Shown in pieces: positions 1 to 10,800 of a stretch of DNA of 64,000 nt. The notes beneath the pieces were generated by a model. It saw only the letters and a list, made by a program, of their open reading frames with translations. It searched no databases and was not told the DNA's origin. The stretch's first letter is position 1, and every line of letters starts with the position of its first letter. Source of the stretch: Pithys albifrons albifrons. Lineage: Eukaryota; Chordata; Aves; Passeriformes; Thamnophilidae. Both the position numbers and the translations under genes were made by a program. The stretch spans positions 18,216,001 to 18,280,000 of the forward strand of contig NC_092470.1 of assembly GCF_047495875.1 (NCBI RefSeq), in the 5' to 3' direction.

Positions 1-1034
1 TTTCATGGTATTAATCATTGGATTCTACTAATAGACCCCACAGATATTGTGGATGACAGGGATAGTGAGGAAGAAGAGAATAAATCACATTCATGTAAAA
101 ATCAATGACATTTGGGCTGTTCATGTTAGAATTGTAAGAAAACTGCATGGATTTAAATCTCATCCTGATTATTATAGATCAGTAACAAATTGAACTGATA
201 ACAGATGGAAAATATCTGTGTTTTGTTATTTGTCTTTCTCACTTATTATAAGCCTTTTCCAAGATCCACAGCAAGAAGTGCCTTCCCTTGCACTTCTGTT
301 TCGAGCAAAAGGAGGATGACACAAGTTGTTCAACTCCTTTCCTGCCATATTTTTAAATCCCAAGCAAACTGCACTTACAAAGTTCAGAATTCCTGAGAGC
401 TGGGAATTGCTGCTGCTGTTTGAGCTGACAAGAAAATGTACATTCATTTATTGGGAATGCCCATGGAGGGTCTGCCTTTTCCCATCCAAGGGTGTGGTTG
501 TCGCGCTGTGAGACGGGAGAGTCTCTGCTCATTTCTTGCATCCCATTTTCCAGCCCTTCCTGGAGCTTTTTTTGTGCCCAGTTAATGGTACCATTTTCAA
601 ATGCAAAGGACACGCTCTGATTTGTGCTTTTTTCCAGGGAAAGCCCCTTTGCTCCAAGTCCTGGAGCAGAGACCTGCCCTCTGCACTGGGATTTTGTGCC
701 GTGGAATGGCTTGGAATGGATTGGGCAGGATAAACCTGCAGAGGCTGCAGAGCACAGATGAGGCTTTGGCAAGTATCATTTTATCATCAAAATTTTATTT
801 TTGGGTCACTCTTCAGCTGTTGCCCTCTGTGAGGGAGAAAGATGCCAGTTGGGTGTCTTTTATTGTGGATTCCAGAGGAGTCTTTTCTGCTTGGAGCAAA
901 ATTAATGGGAATTCTGACAGGGGGATGGATGGAGGGGGAGCCAAGGTGGGCTGTCCCCTTGGTCTGAACATGGAGACAGAGCTCATGGTCCTCACTGAGC
1001 TGGGACTGGCACAGGAGCCAGTCAGAAAAAAAAA
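1..1034. other. Upstream DNA, no gene recognised
   Basis: This stretch lies upstream of the CpG island. Open frames here, the longest about 145 codons at 601-1038 (+), have no recognisable domain, no splice context and ordinary noncoding composition. No RNA gene or repeat was recognised. It is probably the intergenic region 5' of MEF2A; the neighbouring gene is not in the window. Confidence 0.6.
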
Positions 1035-1765
1035 TTAAACATTATATATACATATAGTATATATACAGTATTATATATGTACATAATATATATATATGTA
1101 TATAGTATATACAGAGTATATCTATAGACTCCTTATATAATGTATAAATCTCCACACACTATATACTATATAAATATTAATTTAAATAGAATTTATACTA
1201 CAAAAATATACTATATAAAATCCATATATATGTGGTATATGGAGTTTTATATAGTATATTTTTATAGTATATATTTTTATATATATTTACATGGTATATA
1301 GATTTTTATGTCTTATAGTATATATTTTTATACATCTACACATGGTATATAGATGTTTATATATATAATATTTCACAGGTTTCACAGAATATTCCCAGTT
1401 GGAAGGGACCCAGAAGGATCATCGAGTCCAGCCCTGACGTGAATGGCCCGTACAGGGATCAACCCACAGCCCTGGTGTTACTGGCCCCGTGCTCTGACCA
1501 GCTGTGTAATTACATATATAACAGTATATATGGAGATAATACAGCACATGTATTTATATAGTATATATAGTAATGTATAGCATACATATAAATACATATG
1601 TATACGATATACTATGCATATATATACTAAGTATATATACTTTAATAGCGTGTATATATATGCACATATATATATACACACACACACACACACATTATAC
1701 AGTATCTATCTATATAAATACTGTATAGTGTGTATATATATATATAGATACAGATATATATGGGA
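1035..1765. repeat. TA-rich simple sequence, interrupted by a SINE
   Basis: Two blocks, about 1035-1375 and 1508-1765, consist almost only of degenerate TATATA, ATATAC and GTATAT runs, with a CA run at 1677-1694. Open frames rich in Tyr and Ile through here are artefacts of the repeat. The block ends abruptly at the CpG island. It could form cruciforms and is likely length-polymorphic. Confidence 0.9.
1371..1510 (-). mobile_element. TguSINE1-like SINE: tRNA-Ile-derived head with a CR1-like tail
   Basis: Read on the minus strand, 1508 to 1444 resembles a tRNA-Ile (AAT type) gene: the + strand text TGGCCCGTACAGGGATCAAC is the complement of the acceptor stem and T-arm, and GTGCTCTGACCAGCTG is the complement of the D-arm region. 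It is followed on the minus strand by GGACTCGATGATCCTTCTGG and CCCTTCCAACTGGGAATATT, the 3' end used by CR1 LINEs. This head-and-tail design is that of TguSINE1, described in zebra finch. The first few tRNA bases are lost, and there are several substitutions in the T-loop and anticodon arm, so it is not a working tRNA. The copy is inserted into TA-rich sequence. The family name is from memory. Confidence 0.82.
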
Positions 1766-1882
1766 GGAGGCGGTTTCTGACGGTGCCAGGGACAGCTGGC
1801 CGTTTGGGGGGTGACTGCTGCTCTTTCCCGCCCCCCCCGACGACAGGGGCAGGCCGGGGCCGCGGGAACACTTAATGGGGGT

Positions 1883-1912
1883 GTTTTAATTACCCCACGT
1901 TTTAATTACCCC
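1883..1912. promoter_or_regulatory. Tandem pair of TAATTA-containing repeats
   Basis: The 14-mer GTTTTAATTACCCC occurs twice, at 1883-1896 and 1899-1912, a 16-base period. TAATTA is the core bound by many Antennapedia- and paired-type homeodomains. It sits at the upstream edge of the CpG island. Function is inferred. Confidence 0.45.
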
Positions 1913-1973
1913 CCGTGCCGGCTCTGCTCGGGCCGGGCCCCGCGTCACTGCCGGCGCACGCACCGCGCCGCTC

Positions 1974-1985
1974 TGCGCATGCGCG
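1974..1985. promoter_or_regulatory. NRF1 binding site
   Basis: TGCGCATGCGCG matches the palindromic NRF1 consensus (YGCGCAYGCGCR) at every position. NRF1 sites of this quality are typical of CpG-island core promoters and usually lie close to start sites. Confidence 0.75.
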
Positions 1986-2046
1986 GCTGCCCAGCCCGGG
2001 GAGGCGGGGCGTTCCTTCGCGGTGGGCCCGCCCCCTCTCGGCTCTG

Positions 2047-2189
2047 ATTGGCTGTCGCGTCCTCTCCGCCTTTCTGATTGAGCGCCCCGCCCGCCAGCCG
2101 CTGTCACTCAAAGCCCTCACGTTTCGCTTCGCCCCGCCCACCAGCCGCTCCGTGATTGGCGGGCGGTGCCGTACGCGCGCTGCGATTGG
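2047..2189. promoter_or_regulatory. Cluster of inverted CCAAT boxes (NF-Y)
   Basis: ATTGG, the reverse of CCAAT, occurs at 2047-2051, 2155-2159 and 2185-2189. A degenerate ATTGA at 2077-2081 sits in similar TCTGATTG context. Two pairs are spaced exactly 30 bases. The flanks (TGATTGGC, CGATTGGC) suit NF-Y. GC boxes (GGCGGGGCG near 2005, GGGCGG at 2161) accompany them. NF-Y arrays of this kind usually lie shortly upstream of start sites. Confidence 0.7.
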
Positions 2190-2284
2190 CTGAGCGCACC
2201 GTCACTCCGAGCGGTCTCAGGGCAGGAATGTGGGACCTGCCGCTCCCCGCCCGCGCGAAATAATCCGGCGGTGCCGCGGCCGCG

Positions 2285-2790
2285 GAGCGGGGCCGTGCCT
2301 GCCCCGCCAGCCCCGCCATCGGCGCTGCCACTGCTCCCGCCCCGCCGGGCCGTGCCTGCCCCGCCATCGGCACTGCCACTGCTCCCGCCCCGCCGGGCCG
2401 TGCCTGCCCCGCCAGCCCCGCCATCGGCGCTGCCACTGCTCCCGCCCCGCCGGGCCGTGCCTGCCCCGCCAGCCCCGCCATCGGCGCTGCCACTGCTCCC
2501 GCCCCGCCATCCCCGCCATCGGCACTGCCACTGCTCCCGCCCCGCCCCGCCCCGCCATCGGTACTGCCACTGCTCCCGCCCCGCCCCGCCCCGCCATCGG
2601 TACTGCCACTGCTCCCGCCCCGCCATCCCCGCCATCGGCACTGCCACTGCTCCCGCCCCGCCGGGCCGTGCCCGCCCCGCCATCCCCGCCATCGGCACTG
2701 CCACTGCTCCCGCCCCGCCATCCCCGCCATCGGCACTGCCACTGCTCCCGCCCCGCCGGGCCGTGCCCGCCCCGCCATCCCCGCCCCGCC
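2285..2790. repeat. C-rich minisatellite in the promoter, units of 38-39 and 57 bases
   Basis: A core containing CATCGGNNCTGCCACTGCTC followed by CCGCCCCGCC recurs ten times. CATCGG begins at 2317, 2365, 2422, 2479, 2517, 2556, 2595, 2633, 2690 and 2728. Spacings are 38-39 or 57 bases, with one of 48; the longer units carry an extra GGGCCGTGCC-containing segment. Open frames of up to 416 codons on the minus strand through here are repeats of a short peptide pattern and have no recognised domain. Confidence 0.92.
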
Positions 2791-2799
2791 CCGCGGAGA

Positions 2800-2976
2800 T
2801 CCGGCAGCGCGGGGAAGCGCGCGGAAGGATCCCGCGCGGGGCGGCACAGTGGTGACAGTGGAAGTAGATCCGGCCGCGGCCGGGCCTTGTTTCCCCAGAA
2901 TAGCGCGGCGCGGTATCCGTGCGCCGTGTCAGTGTCCCCGCAGCAGCCGCGGCGGCAGCGCAGGGAGCGGGGCCGG
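2800..2976 (+). other. MEF2A: Candidate noncoding first exon of MEF2A (approximate start)
   Basis: After the minisatellite, a non-repetitive stretch rich in CAGCAGCCGCGGCGGCAGCG ends at CCGG|GTGAGA (GT at 2977). Position and strand fit a 5'UTR exon that would splice to 36626. A near-perfect alternative donor, GAG|GTGAGT, lies at 3170|3171, and further GTGAG/GTAAG motifs follow, so the exon end is uncertain. No transcript evidence is available. Confidence 0.35.
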
Positions 2977-3310
2977 GTGAGAGCGGGGCCGGGCCGGGAG
3001 GAGCGGCGGGGTGGGAGCCGGGCTGGGGCGAGCGGCGGGCCGGGGGAGAGCCGGGGTAAGAGCCGGGCCGGGGGGAGCGGCGGGCCAAGGGTGAGAGCCG
3101 AGCCGAGCCGGAGGGAGAGCTGGGGCCGGACCGGGGGTGAGCAGCGGGGCCGTGCCGGTCCGCGGGGGAGGTGAGTGGTGGGGCCGGACCGGGAGTGAAC
3201 GGCGGGGCCGGGGCAGCGCCCGGCCGGGGTGAGCGGCGGGGCCGGGCCGTGCCGTGCCAGGGAGAGCGGCGGCGCCGGGCCGGGCCGGGCCGGGCTGGGG
3301 GAGAGGTGAG
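2977..3310 (+). repeat. G-rich degenerate repeat with serial 5' splice-site motifs
   Basis: Degenerate copies of a GAGCGGCGGGGCCGGG-type unit fill this stretch. GTGAG or GTAAG preceded by G occurs with GT at 2977, 3056, 3091, 3137, 3171, 3229 and 3306; the one at 3171 (GAG|GTGAGT) is closest to the full consensus. G-runs throughout are suited to G-quadruplex and R-loop formation just downstream of a promoter. Confidence 0.7.
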
Positions 3311-6300
3311 CGACGGGGCCGAGCACTCGGTCCCCGGCCCGGGGCACGGCGGGGCGTGTCCCCGCACCCCTTGGCCGTCCGGGGTCGGGGGAGCGCGGCT
3401 GAGGGCGGAGAGGGAAGGAGATCAGGGAGGGTCCCCCCTGCCGCCCCCATCCCGCCGGGCCGGGCCGGGCGGTCCCGCGGCCGCCGCAGAACTTCCCGCG
3501 GGAGGGGATGGCCGTGGCCGGGCCGGCGGCGCTGCCCGGGGCCGGGAGGGAGGCAGGGAGGGCGGGCGGGGTGCGCGGCCCTGGGGCGGTGCGGGCAGGG
3601 CACCCTTCGTGGCGGTGTCTCCGGGCAGCGGAGCCGCAGGAGCGGCCTCGCCGGCAGCCTGTGCCCGGATTGCCGCGGGGCCGGGCACGGGAAGTGTGCG
3701 GGGAACGGCGGAGGCACAGCCGGGCCGGGGCTGCGCCGTGTCCGGGGCTGCGCCGTGTCCGGAGGTGCCGGGGTTGTGCCTTGTCCCCGGGCCGGGGCTG
3801 TGCCGTGTCCGTGTCCCCGGGCCGGGGCTTCGTCGCCGCCAGTGCTGCGTGTTCGGCGGCACCAGTCGGGAGGAAAAGGGGCTGTTCCGTTCCTGGCTGG
3901 AAACACAGTAAATTTTTTTAAGTTCACGGAGCTGTGTTTTGCGGTGGGGTTTTACCTGCTTTTGAGATGCTAAGCGGCGAGGAGAGCGGAATCGCTTAGG
4001 AAAGCTGACCGTAGTGCCTTGTTTGACAGGTGATTAATTCCAGAGTTGAGAAACTGGAGTTCTGTAGGGGAAAAGAGATAATTTAAGAAGAGATTTTTTG
4101 TGTTTTCTTTACTGCTTCGTGTAAAACATTGCGTGCCATAGACATACGAAGACTGAGTTTATTCTGAGCAGTGGAGGAAAGGGGGTTTAGGAAGTACAAA
4201 GGAGCAACAAAAAGGAATAATTTGTAAACAGTAGAAGGAAAAAAGTGTTTTGGTGTGGCATTGGTAGTGTAGATGGTATTTATTTTAAACCTTTCTCGTA
4301 GTCTGGGAAATTTTTATGTGGCATAAGGAAGGCTATAAGGTTTCAAGCTTAATTATGTTAACTGTCTACATACAATTATTCTTTATTCAAGTTTTTTTCT
4401 CCCATTTTGGGAACTAGCTGTCTGTATTTAGTTAGATATTCCTGTTATCCTCTTAATGCTGTCTAATATTTGAACAGTGTGTGCAAAAGGTGTCAGAGCA
4501 ACATTCCTGTCATCTGTTTTTTCACTAAAATTATTGAAAATGTTTATCTCTGTCTTTTACATGTTAGAATATAATATTTGGGGTTTTTTCCTTCTATCAA
4601 GTGATTTGCATTTGGGGAGAAGTGTGAGGTTCCTCTTTGAAACTGTTTTTTTTTTAATTGAGGTGCTAGAATATGTGCAAAATGCCATGTCTTATAGTTA
4701 CATAAATCAGAGGAATTGCAATAGAGGATATAACGTTGGCACTTTTGTTCACTAAGGGGTGTAATTATCAAATGATATTTTAAAATTCTGTACTTGTTAA
4801 GCCAGCAAAACAGAAACGAGAGAATGGAACAAATTGTCTTGATGTTCACGGATTATAATGGTGCTGGGCAGCTGGGGATGAGCCCTTTCTGATTGAGGAC
4901 ATTCAGTCTGGAATTTCGGAAGGAAAATAACCCACTGCCCTGGTCAGTTATTTTTCTCCTCCATAATTCTTTTCTAAATCTGTAGTTGACGTGGCCCACC
5001 AGTGGTAGCAGGGGAGGATCATCGGTGAGGAGAAGGATCCTTCAGTGACAGGGACAGCTCTGGTGTGGATGGAACCCTCTCTCTCTGCCCCTGCAGCTCA
5101 TCTAACCCAGCTTTAATATCCCAGCGTTTCCAGGATTTATTTGTGAGCAGGCACTTCCAGATTACAGCGGGAACACATCAGCCTTTAGCATGTTCTGCTC
5201 CATTTTAAAGGGTGTCTTCAAACTGATGTGGTCACTGCTCACCCCAGTGAGGGAGAGGGCTTGGAATGCTTTGCATAGGAACAGACACCTGGGTTTAGAT
5301 TCCTGAAATAGGAGTTTGTTTCTCTGAGCAGCCACAGATGGAGAAATAAGGGAATGTTGAATTTTATTAAGTTAGATAAAGTGATATATAGAACTGAGTC
5401 ATGTTGGAGTAGATGAGAGGACATGGCCAAATTAAAACTTGAAATAATCCTGGAGAATAAACCAGGTTATTATGGCAGAAGACTCATCTGGTTTAGAAAC
5501 CTTCTTTGAGCTGTAGCGTGTGTGGTTTACCTTAAACTGGTTAATGTGGGCAGCAAAGATTTTATGGGTTTATTTTAGCATGTTGGCCAAGTTTCTCAGA
5601 TAACTTGTTGATGTCATTGTGTGTATTCTGGGCCCGAGTTGTTCTGGGGAGCCTGGAGGCACGGCTGGGCTGTGGGCAGTGCTGTGCTCTGTGCTGTGCT
5701 CTCAGCCTTAACCCTGCAGCAAAACACAGCGAGCAGTTCTCCACCTCCTCTGAAAGCAGGGGAGTACAATGCTATGTAACATGCAGACCTGTATTTGTAT
5801 TTCTTCCCCTAAATGAGAAATACCTTGAATTAGTAATAAGTGTGGTTTGTTATGCCTTGCTTGAGAGCTGTCTGTGGGTTTTAGTTCAATTTTTTTAAAA
5901 AAATACGTTTTCTAAAAATTGACATCAGCACATTTTATTCACCTCACCAAATTCTTCATTTTTATTTTTAAAGGCCACAGGATTAAATACCCTGTAAAAC
6001 TTGGGCTTTAGGCCTATTCAGTCATGACAGCAGCCTGGTAATGTCTGCAAAGCACCAGGATCTGCCTTTCCTTCTCACTGAAGCAAATCTTCCTTGGAAT
6101 TAATTGGAACATCATGTGGCAATGTATGTGCTGTGTAACTTCTTGATGCACAAATCTCTTTAAGTTTCACGTTTCTTGTATTGGAAAGACATTATTTCAC
6201 AGGGGTAATAATAATTTGTTCCTCAACAGATGAAACAGGACAGAACTCACAGTGTCTTTGTGATAATATGGGTGAATTTGGTGCCTGTTTTTTTGTGTTC

Positions 6301-9300
6301 AGGTTTGATTCCTTCAGCTCTGGTGAAGTAACCAGGGAACAAAAATGCCCTGTTGCCTCTTTCCCGGTGTGCCCTGCCAGGCCCCAGCCATAATTCCCTG
6401 AATGGAGTGGCCACTCTGTGGCTGGGGTGGTGCTGAGGGGGGTTTGGGGTCACCCTTTCTCCTGCCGGTGAAATGAGTAAAGGCCTGGAAGGTGCAGGCA
6501 GCTCTGAAATGGGTACACATGGCTGGCTTTTCCTTGGGCTGTTTGAGGTGTTTTGGATGTCTCAGGAAGCTTTTAAGATGACAGCAAGACTTTCTGTTGC
6601 TTCCCCCCTCGGTCAGTTTTGTTGACCTTCCAGTACAAAACTTCAGCAATTTTTTTGACAGCTGATCAAAGTACATTTTAGGTGGTCAGTGCATTGTCCA
6701 GTGTAACAAAACTGAATAGCAGAACTAAGAGTTAAATGCAGAGTTCAGCTGTGGAACATGACAGTTCCCCTCCCCCTCAGCACGTGTTCTGTGGCAGAGC
6801 ACCAGCTAATAAATAATGAGTTTGGAGCCTGCAATAATATATTTTGCTTTCTTTATTTGAGAGTAAGCATCTGATCTGGATTTCTACCTGGCCACCCCTC
6901 ACAGCTGCATTGTTTAGGCTTCTGTTTAATGGTTCTCCAAAAGTTTTTCTAGATCTCTTTATGTTTCATGTATAACTTTTTCTTTAGGAACATAAACCCC
7001 TCTAGTGTATACTCTCATTTCCATTAATTCCTCCTTAATATCTTGCAAGACAACTCTGTTCCTGAGATTTCACTCCTGTCTCTCCAGGACAGTCACTGAG
7101 TTGGAGTATTTTAAATTATATATATTATGTGTGTATGTATATCTATGTATATATCATTCTCTTTCCTTTTATCCTTAATCCGAGGCTACAGTGAAGAATT
7201 AAGCAGGAATTTTATGACAATTAGGCAGGCTAAATATTGTGAGCAATCTTTTTTCTAAATTTTGGTGCAGGGGCATGCAGAGCCTGTTCTATGGAGAGCA
7301 CTCTGATTTTTGTTCCCCGTGTGTTGTAACAGCACAAACCTGCCTCTGATGGGAAGAAAATACATCCTTCTTAATAAGAGTGTGATTAATTGAATTATTT
7401 TTCAGGGAATTAACTACTTTATATTCAAAATGTTAGTGATGCTTAATTAGGTAGGTCTCTCACTTATATTTGTCTCTGTCCCTGGAGAGCTTTTGAATTC
7501 TGCTGAAGTCCTTGGGCCAATCTGAAGACTTAAAAATGCATTTTGTGTTGCTTTGTGCCTTCACCAGGAGTTTCTAAGTATTGTTGCATGCCTATTTTAA
7601 GAATAGTAAGATAAAAAGTGAGTGTTGGGAATTCTCAGCCGAGCCCAGCTGTGGAAAGGTGGTGCTTGTTTTCAATGTCTGTGCACCAGGCACTGATGAC
7701 AAAGCATCTTTTACTTTTTTTCCTAATCAGGAGCTAATTGACTCAGAGAAAAACATGTCTGTGGCCAGAGATCACCTGGAGTGGGGTGTAGAATGGATGG
7801 TTTGTGATCATGATAATTTTATGGTGATAGTAGAGGGAAAGAAGGATTTTTTTCCCATTTGCTTCAAATTCCTTTGAGCATTTTTGAAACTCGGTTTCGT
7901 TTGAAAACCAGATTGTGTCTAACACTGTAATTTAGGATTTCATGAACTGGCCTAATGTTATTTTTGTTTGGAAGCTGCCCACAGAGCTGTGAGAATGTAA
8001 AGCAGCTGTGCCAGCTGTTACCTGCAGGAACCCCTTGGGCAGAGCCAGGGCTGGGGGCTGGACCAACCCCCCTGGGCCTGATCCTGCCATTGTCTGTGAC
8101 CTCTCACTGGGTCTGGAAGGTCAGGGGGTTAAATCATTAAACTCTGAGAGCTGAGAGACAGAATTCAGAGGAGAGTGTTTTGGTATCCCTTGTGATATGG
8201 AAGGTTTACAAACAGTTGTAGGAGAAGAGTAGGCGAGTTGGACCTTCAGAGCCTGAGATAGACACGTGTGCTGAGGATGGGGGGCCATGAAGGCAGAACA
8301 GACTTGTCTTGGCAGTGCCCATTGCAGAAGCCATTGCAAGGTGTCAGGATAATGTGCCTTTACCCCCTGTATCACACAGAATCTGCAATACTTAAGAGCT
8401 GAGAAAGAAGTTGTCATTCTTTTTCTCTCAGATACCAAAAATTGTGGCAGTGTTTTTAAGCAGTCATCCCTCTCCAGGTGTTTAGAATTGTATTTAATTG
8501 ACCATCCCATTGTGACACCCTTGTGTGGTGTAGCTCAGACACACAGTGTGAGGTTATCAGCCTTGGGGACATCTTGTTTTTGGTATCATTCTTTCACAGC
8601 AACTGCCTCTTCCTGATATGACTACATGCATCCTGTTTTAAGAGCTGTGAGCTGACAACAACAACAGCCAGTAAGTCGGTGTACAGAGCAATTAAAAATG
8701 TTGCTTTTTCCAGTGTGAGCTTTCAAAGCAATGAGTCTTCTGAGAGTATTTGAGAAAATGGGATGTTCCATCATCATTGTGCTTGTATTACCTGGTCAGA
8801 CACTGAGGGTAATGAACTAAATTTTTCAGAATTTTTATTTTTCCTTAAAGCTGTTAAAATTGTCTAATTATATGAGATTTTAATTATAATTCAGGTGTCT
8901 TAAGTTTATGCGGAGAATCCCCTTGTTTTCAGGGTGAAAAATGGGAAAGTGAAGGGGCACCAAATGCCTTGTTTTACTGGATGCCTGCAAAAAGGGAAAG
9001 CACTTTCTGCTGCACTTTTGGAGCCTATAGATTGTCAAATTATGTTTGTTAGCCTGAGTTTAATAATACACATATTTTTGTTGTCTTTTGGGATTTGAAA
9101 CTTTTGAGTGCAGAAGGAGGATTTCCTCTGAGACACTTCCTTAATATCCTCCCGTGTTTCTTTTGAAGTATTGGGGGTTTTGTGGTTTGTGTGTTGTTGG
9201 GTCTCTTTGTGTTTTGTCCTCTTGTTCTCCTTATCTTTGTTCATAACATTCCAAACCGTGGTGTCTTTTTGTCACTGAAAGGTGTGTGAAGATCTTTGCC

Positions 9301-10089
9301 TTGAGAGCTGTTGAAAAAATGTTCCAGCAGTAAAAGTATTGATGGTTTCCATTAGGAAGCACTAAATTAGAATCCTCCTTTAGGAGAAGGAGACAAAATC
9401 ATTGATGGCTGAAGAGGGATGTGGTCATAGACAGAGGCAGGAATTCACTGAATATTGGAGGATATTGGAATATGAGTGTGTTTTCAGAGGTTGTGGTTAT
9501 TAACAGCAATTCCCTGAGGATTCCCAAGGAGTATGTAGAGCATGTAATGGCTTTGTTGGGTATCATAGAATAATACTTGTTGTTTTCTTTGTCACAAGTA
9601 TGAAAACTGCTCACCTGAATAGCTGTCAAAAATAACGGGAAACTATCAATTGAATTAACTGAAATTTAAAAACCGTTGTATTTTATCAAATCTGTATTAC
9701 AAAGTCATACAGAAATAGAGGGCACTTGTTCTCAGTGAAGGACAGGGAAATTCAAGAAGAGTTCCAGACTTTGTCATGGGTTTGATAGGAGATGAAATTT
9801 GAGGGCAGGACAGAAACAACAAGAGTTATCGTATGATAATTGTTAAATGGTTTGTTTCGTTAGAAGACAGAGCTAATGGTCAGTGTTTCTGTGTATCATT
9901 CCTAATTCAGTGTCTTCAAGGAACTAGTAAAACATGGTATTCAAATGGTTGCAAGTTGTGGATTTTAAAACATAAGAGAGTAATGCTCCTGAATAGTGAG
10001 ATCATTTAGGAGCTTTATGCAAAATAGGAGGAAAGACTTAAAAGACTAATGATTTGTTCAGGAGGTGAAATGGGGTAATGGGAGAGTTG
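3311..10089 (+). other. MEF2A: Intron 1 of MEF2A, proximal part; no gene seen
   Basis: The island fades by about 3900. After that the sequence is ordinary AT-rich noncoding DNA with short T-runs and a small TA-rich patch at about 7110-7160. Open frames are short and none resembles a known protein. No RNA gene, mobile element or long repeat was recognised. Confidence 0.6.
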
Positions 10090-10469
10090 AGAACTGCAGC
10101 TCCTGTTTGTCGTGCCATTCTGATGCTCCCGGTGACTCCTGGTGGAATTTTTTCCTGGGCTTATCTACACAGGAGCCTTAAAATCGCAGCAGGATGAGTG
10201 CAACCTGATCTCCCCCCGTTATCCCACAAGCTGCTTTGCAGTAAATCTTCCTGCACATGCTCTGCCCTCGATACGAGGCGTCTCCAGTTCAGTGGGTTGC
10301 TGCCTCTTCCTGCTCTGTTCGTGGGTTCCCCACAGGTTTTTGGTGAGAGGTTGGACTCCTGTCCTGCCAAGTTCAGCCCGGTGGTGACACGCCTGTTTCT
10401 GTAGTTCTCTTGGAGGCTGCCCTTGGGTCGGTGTCAGGTGCACACGGATTTCCACCAGCAGCGTTGGCA

Positions 10470-10800
10470 CAAGGTGCTGGTGTGAAACCTGCCCGGATCC
10501 ACCAGGCAATGCAGAGCCGCTCCTTGCGTGGGCGGCGAGGAGAGAGGGAGGATCCGAATGTTCGGCTATGAGAGACCCGAGTGCACCCGCTGGTTTGTAC
10601 AGGCCGAGGGGAGGCCTTGCCCCGTGGGAGGAGGGTGTGATCCCACCCCAGGGGCCCCATGGGAGCCCCCGCAGCTCCCTCTGGTGCTCCCGCCGTGCCC
10701 TGCAGCGCTCGGGGTCGGGCTTGGCAAAGCGGAGCCGTCGGCTCTGGCCACAGCACACACCGCAGAGGCTGCACCAACCTGGTGTTACTCATGGGCGATC
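10470..10800. other. Isolated GC-rich, CpG-containing segment of unknown identity
   Basis: Within AT-rich intron 1 this stretch stands out by GC content and by CpGs (for example GCGTGGGCGGCGAGG near 10527 and GGGGTCGGGCTTGG near 10712). Frames of 100-180 codons on both strands result from the composition and have no recognised domain. It might be a small CpG island, an enhancer or an old retroviral LTR; I found no clear TG...CA ends or primer-binding site. Confidence 0.35.

Larger units (their letters stand above)
1790..3880 (+). promoter_or_regulatory. MEF2A: CpG island, probable MEF2A promoter and first-exon region
   Basis: Sequence changes sharply from TA-rich DNA to about 2 kb of very GC-rich, CpG-dense sequence and returns to AT-rich DNA after about 3900. 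It is the only large CpG island in the window and lies upstream of the first acceptor at 36625 on the gene's own strand. No TATA box is seen, which fits a housekeeping-type promoter. The + strand is C-rich up to about 2790 and G-rich from about 2940, which suggests transcription starts near the switch. Divergent transcription cannot be excluded. Exact start sites need transcript data. Confidence 0.75.

Noticed and set aside
601..1038. Plus-strand frame of 145 codons upstream of the island
   Set aside because: No domain, ends in simple sequence, composition as in surrounding noncoding DNA.
1444..1508. Possible functional tRNA-Ile gene on the minus strand
   Set aside because: The acceptor-stem 5' half is missing, the T-loop and anticodon arm carry substitutions, and a CR1-like tail is attached. 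It is a SINE.
2117..3367. Open frame of 416 codons on the minus strand, and overlapping frames of 247-376 codons
   Set aside because: They run through the C-rich minisatellite and the G-rich island. All frames stay open because the sequence lacks A/T, and the peptides are short repeats rich in Gly, Ala, Arg and Pro.
10219..10758. Minus-strand frame of 179 codons in a GC-rich segment
   Set aside because: No domain, and competing frames on both strands of similar length; explained by composition.
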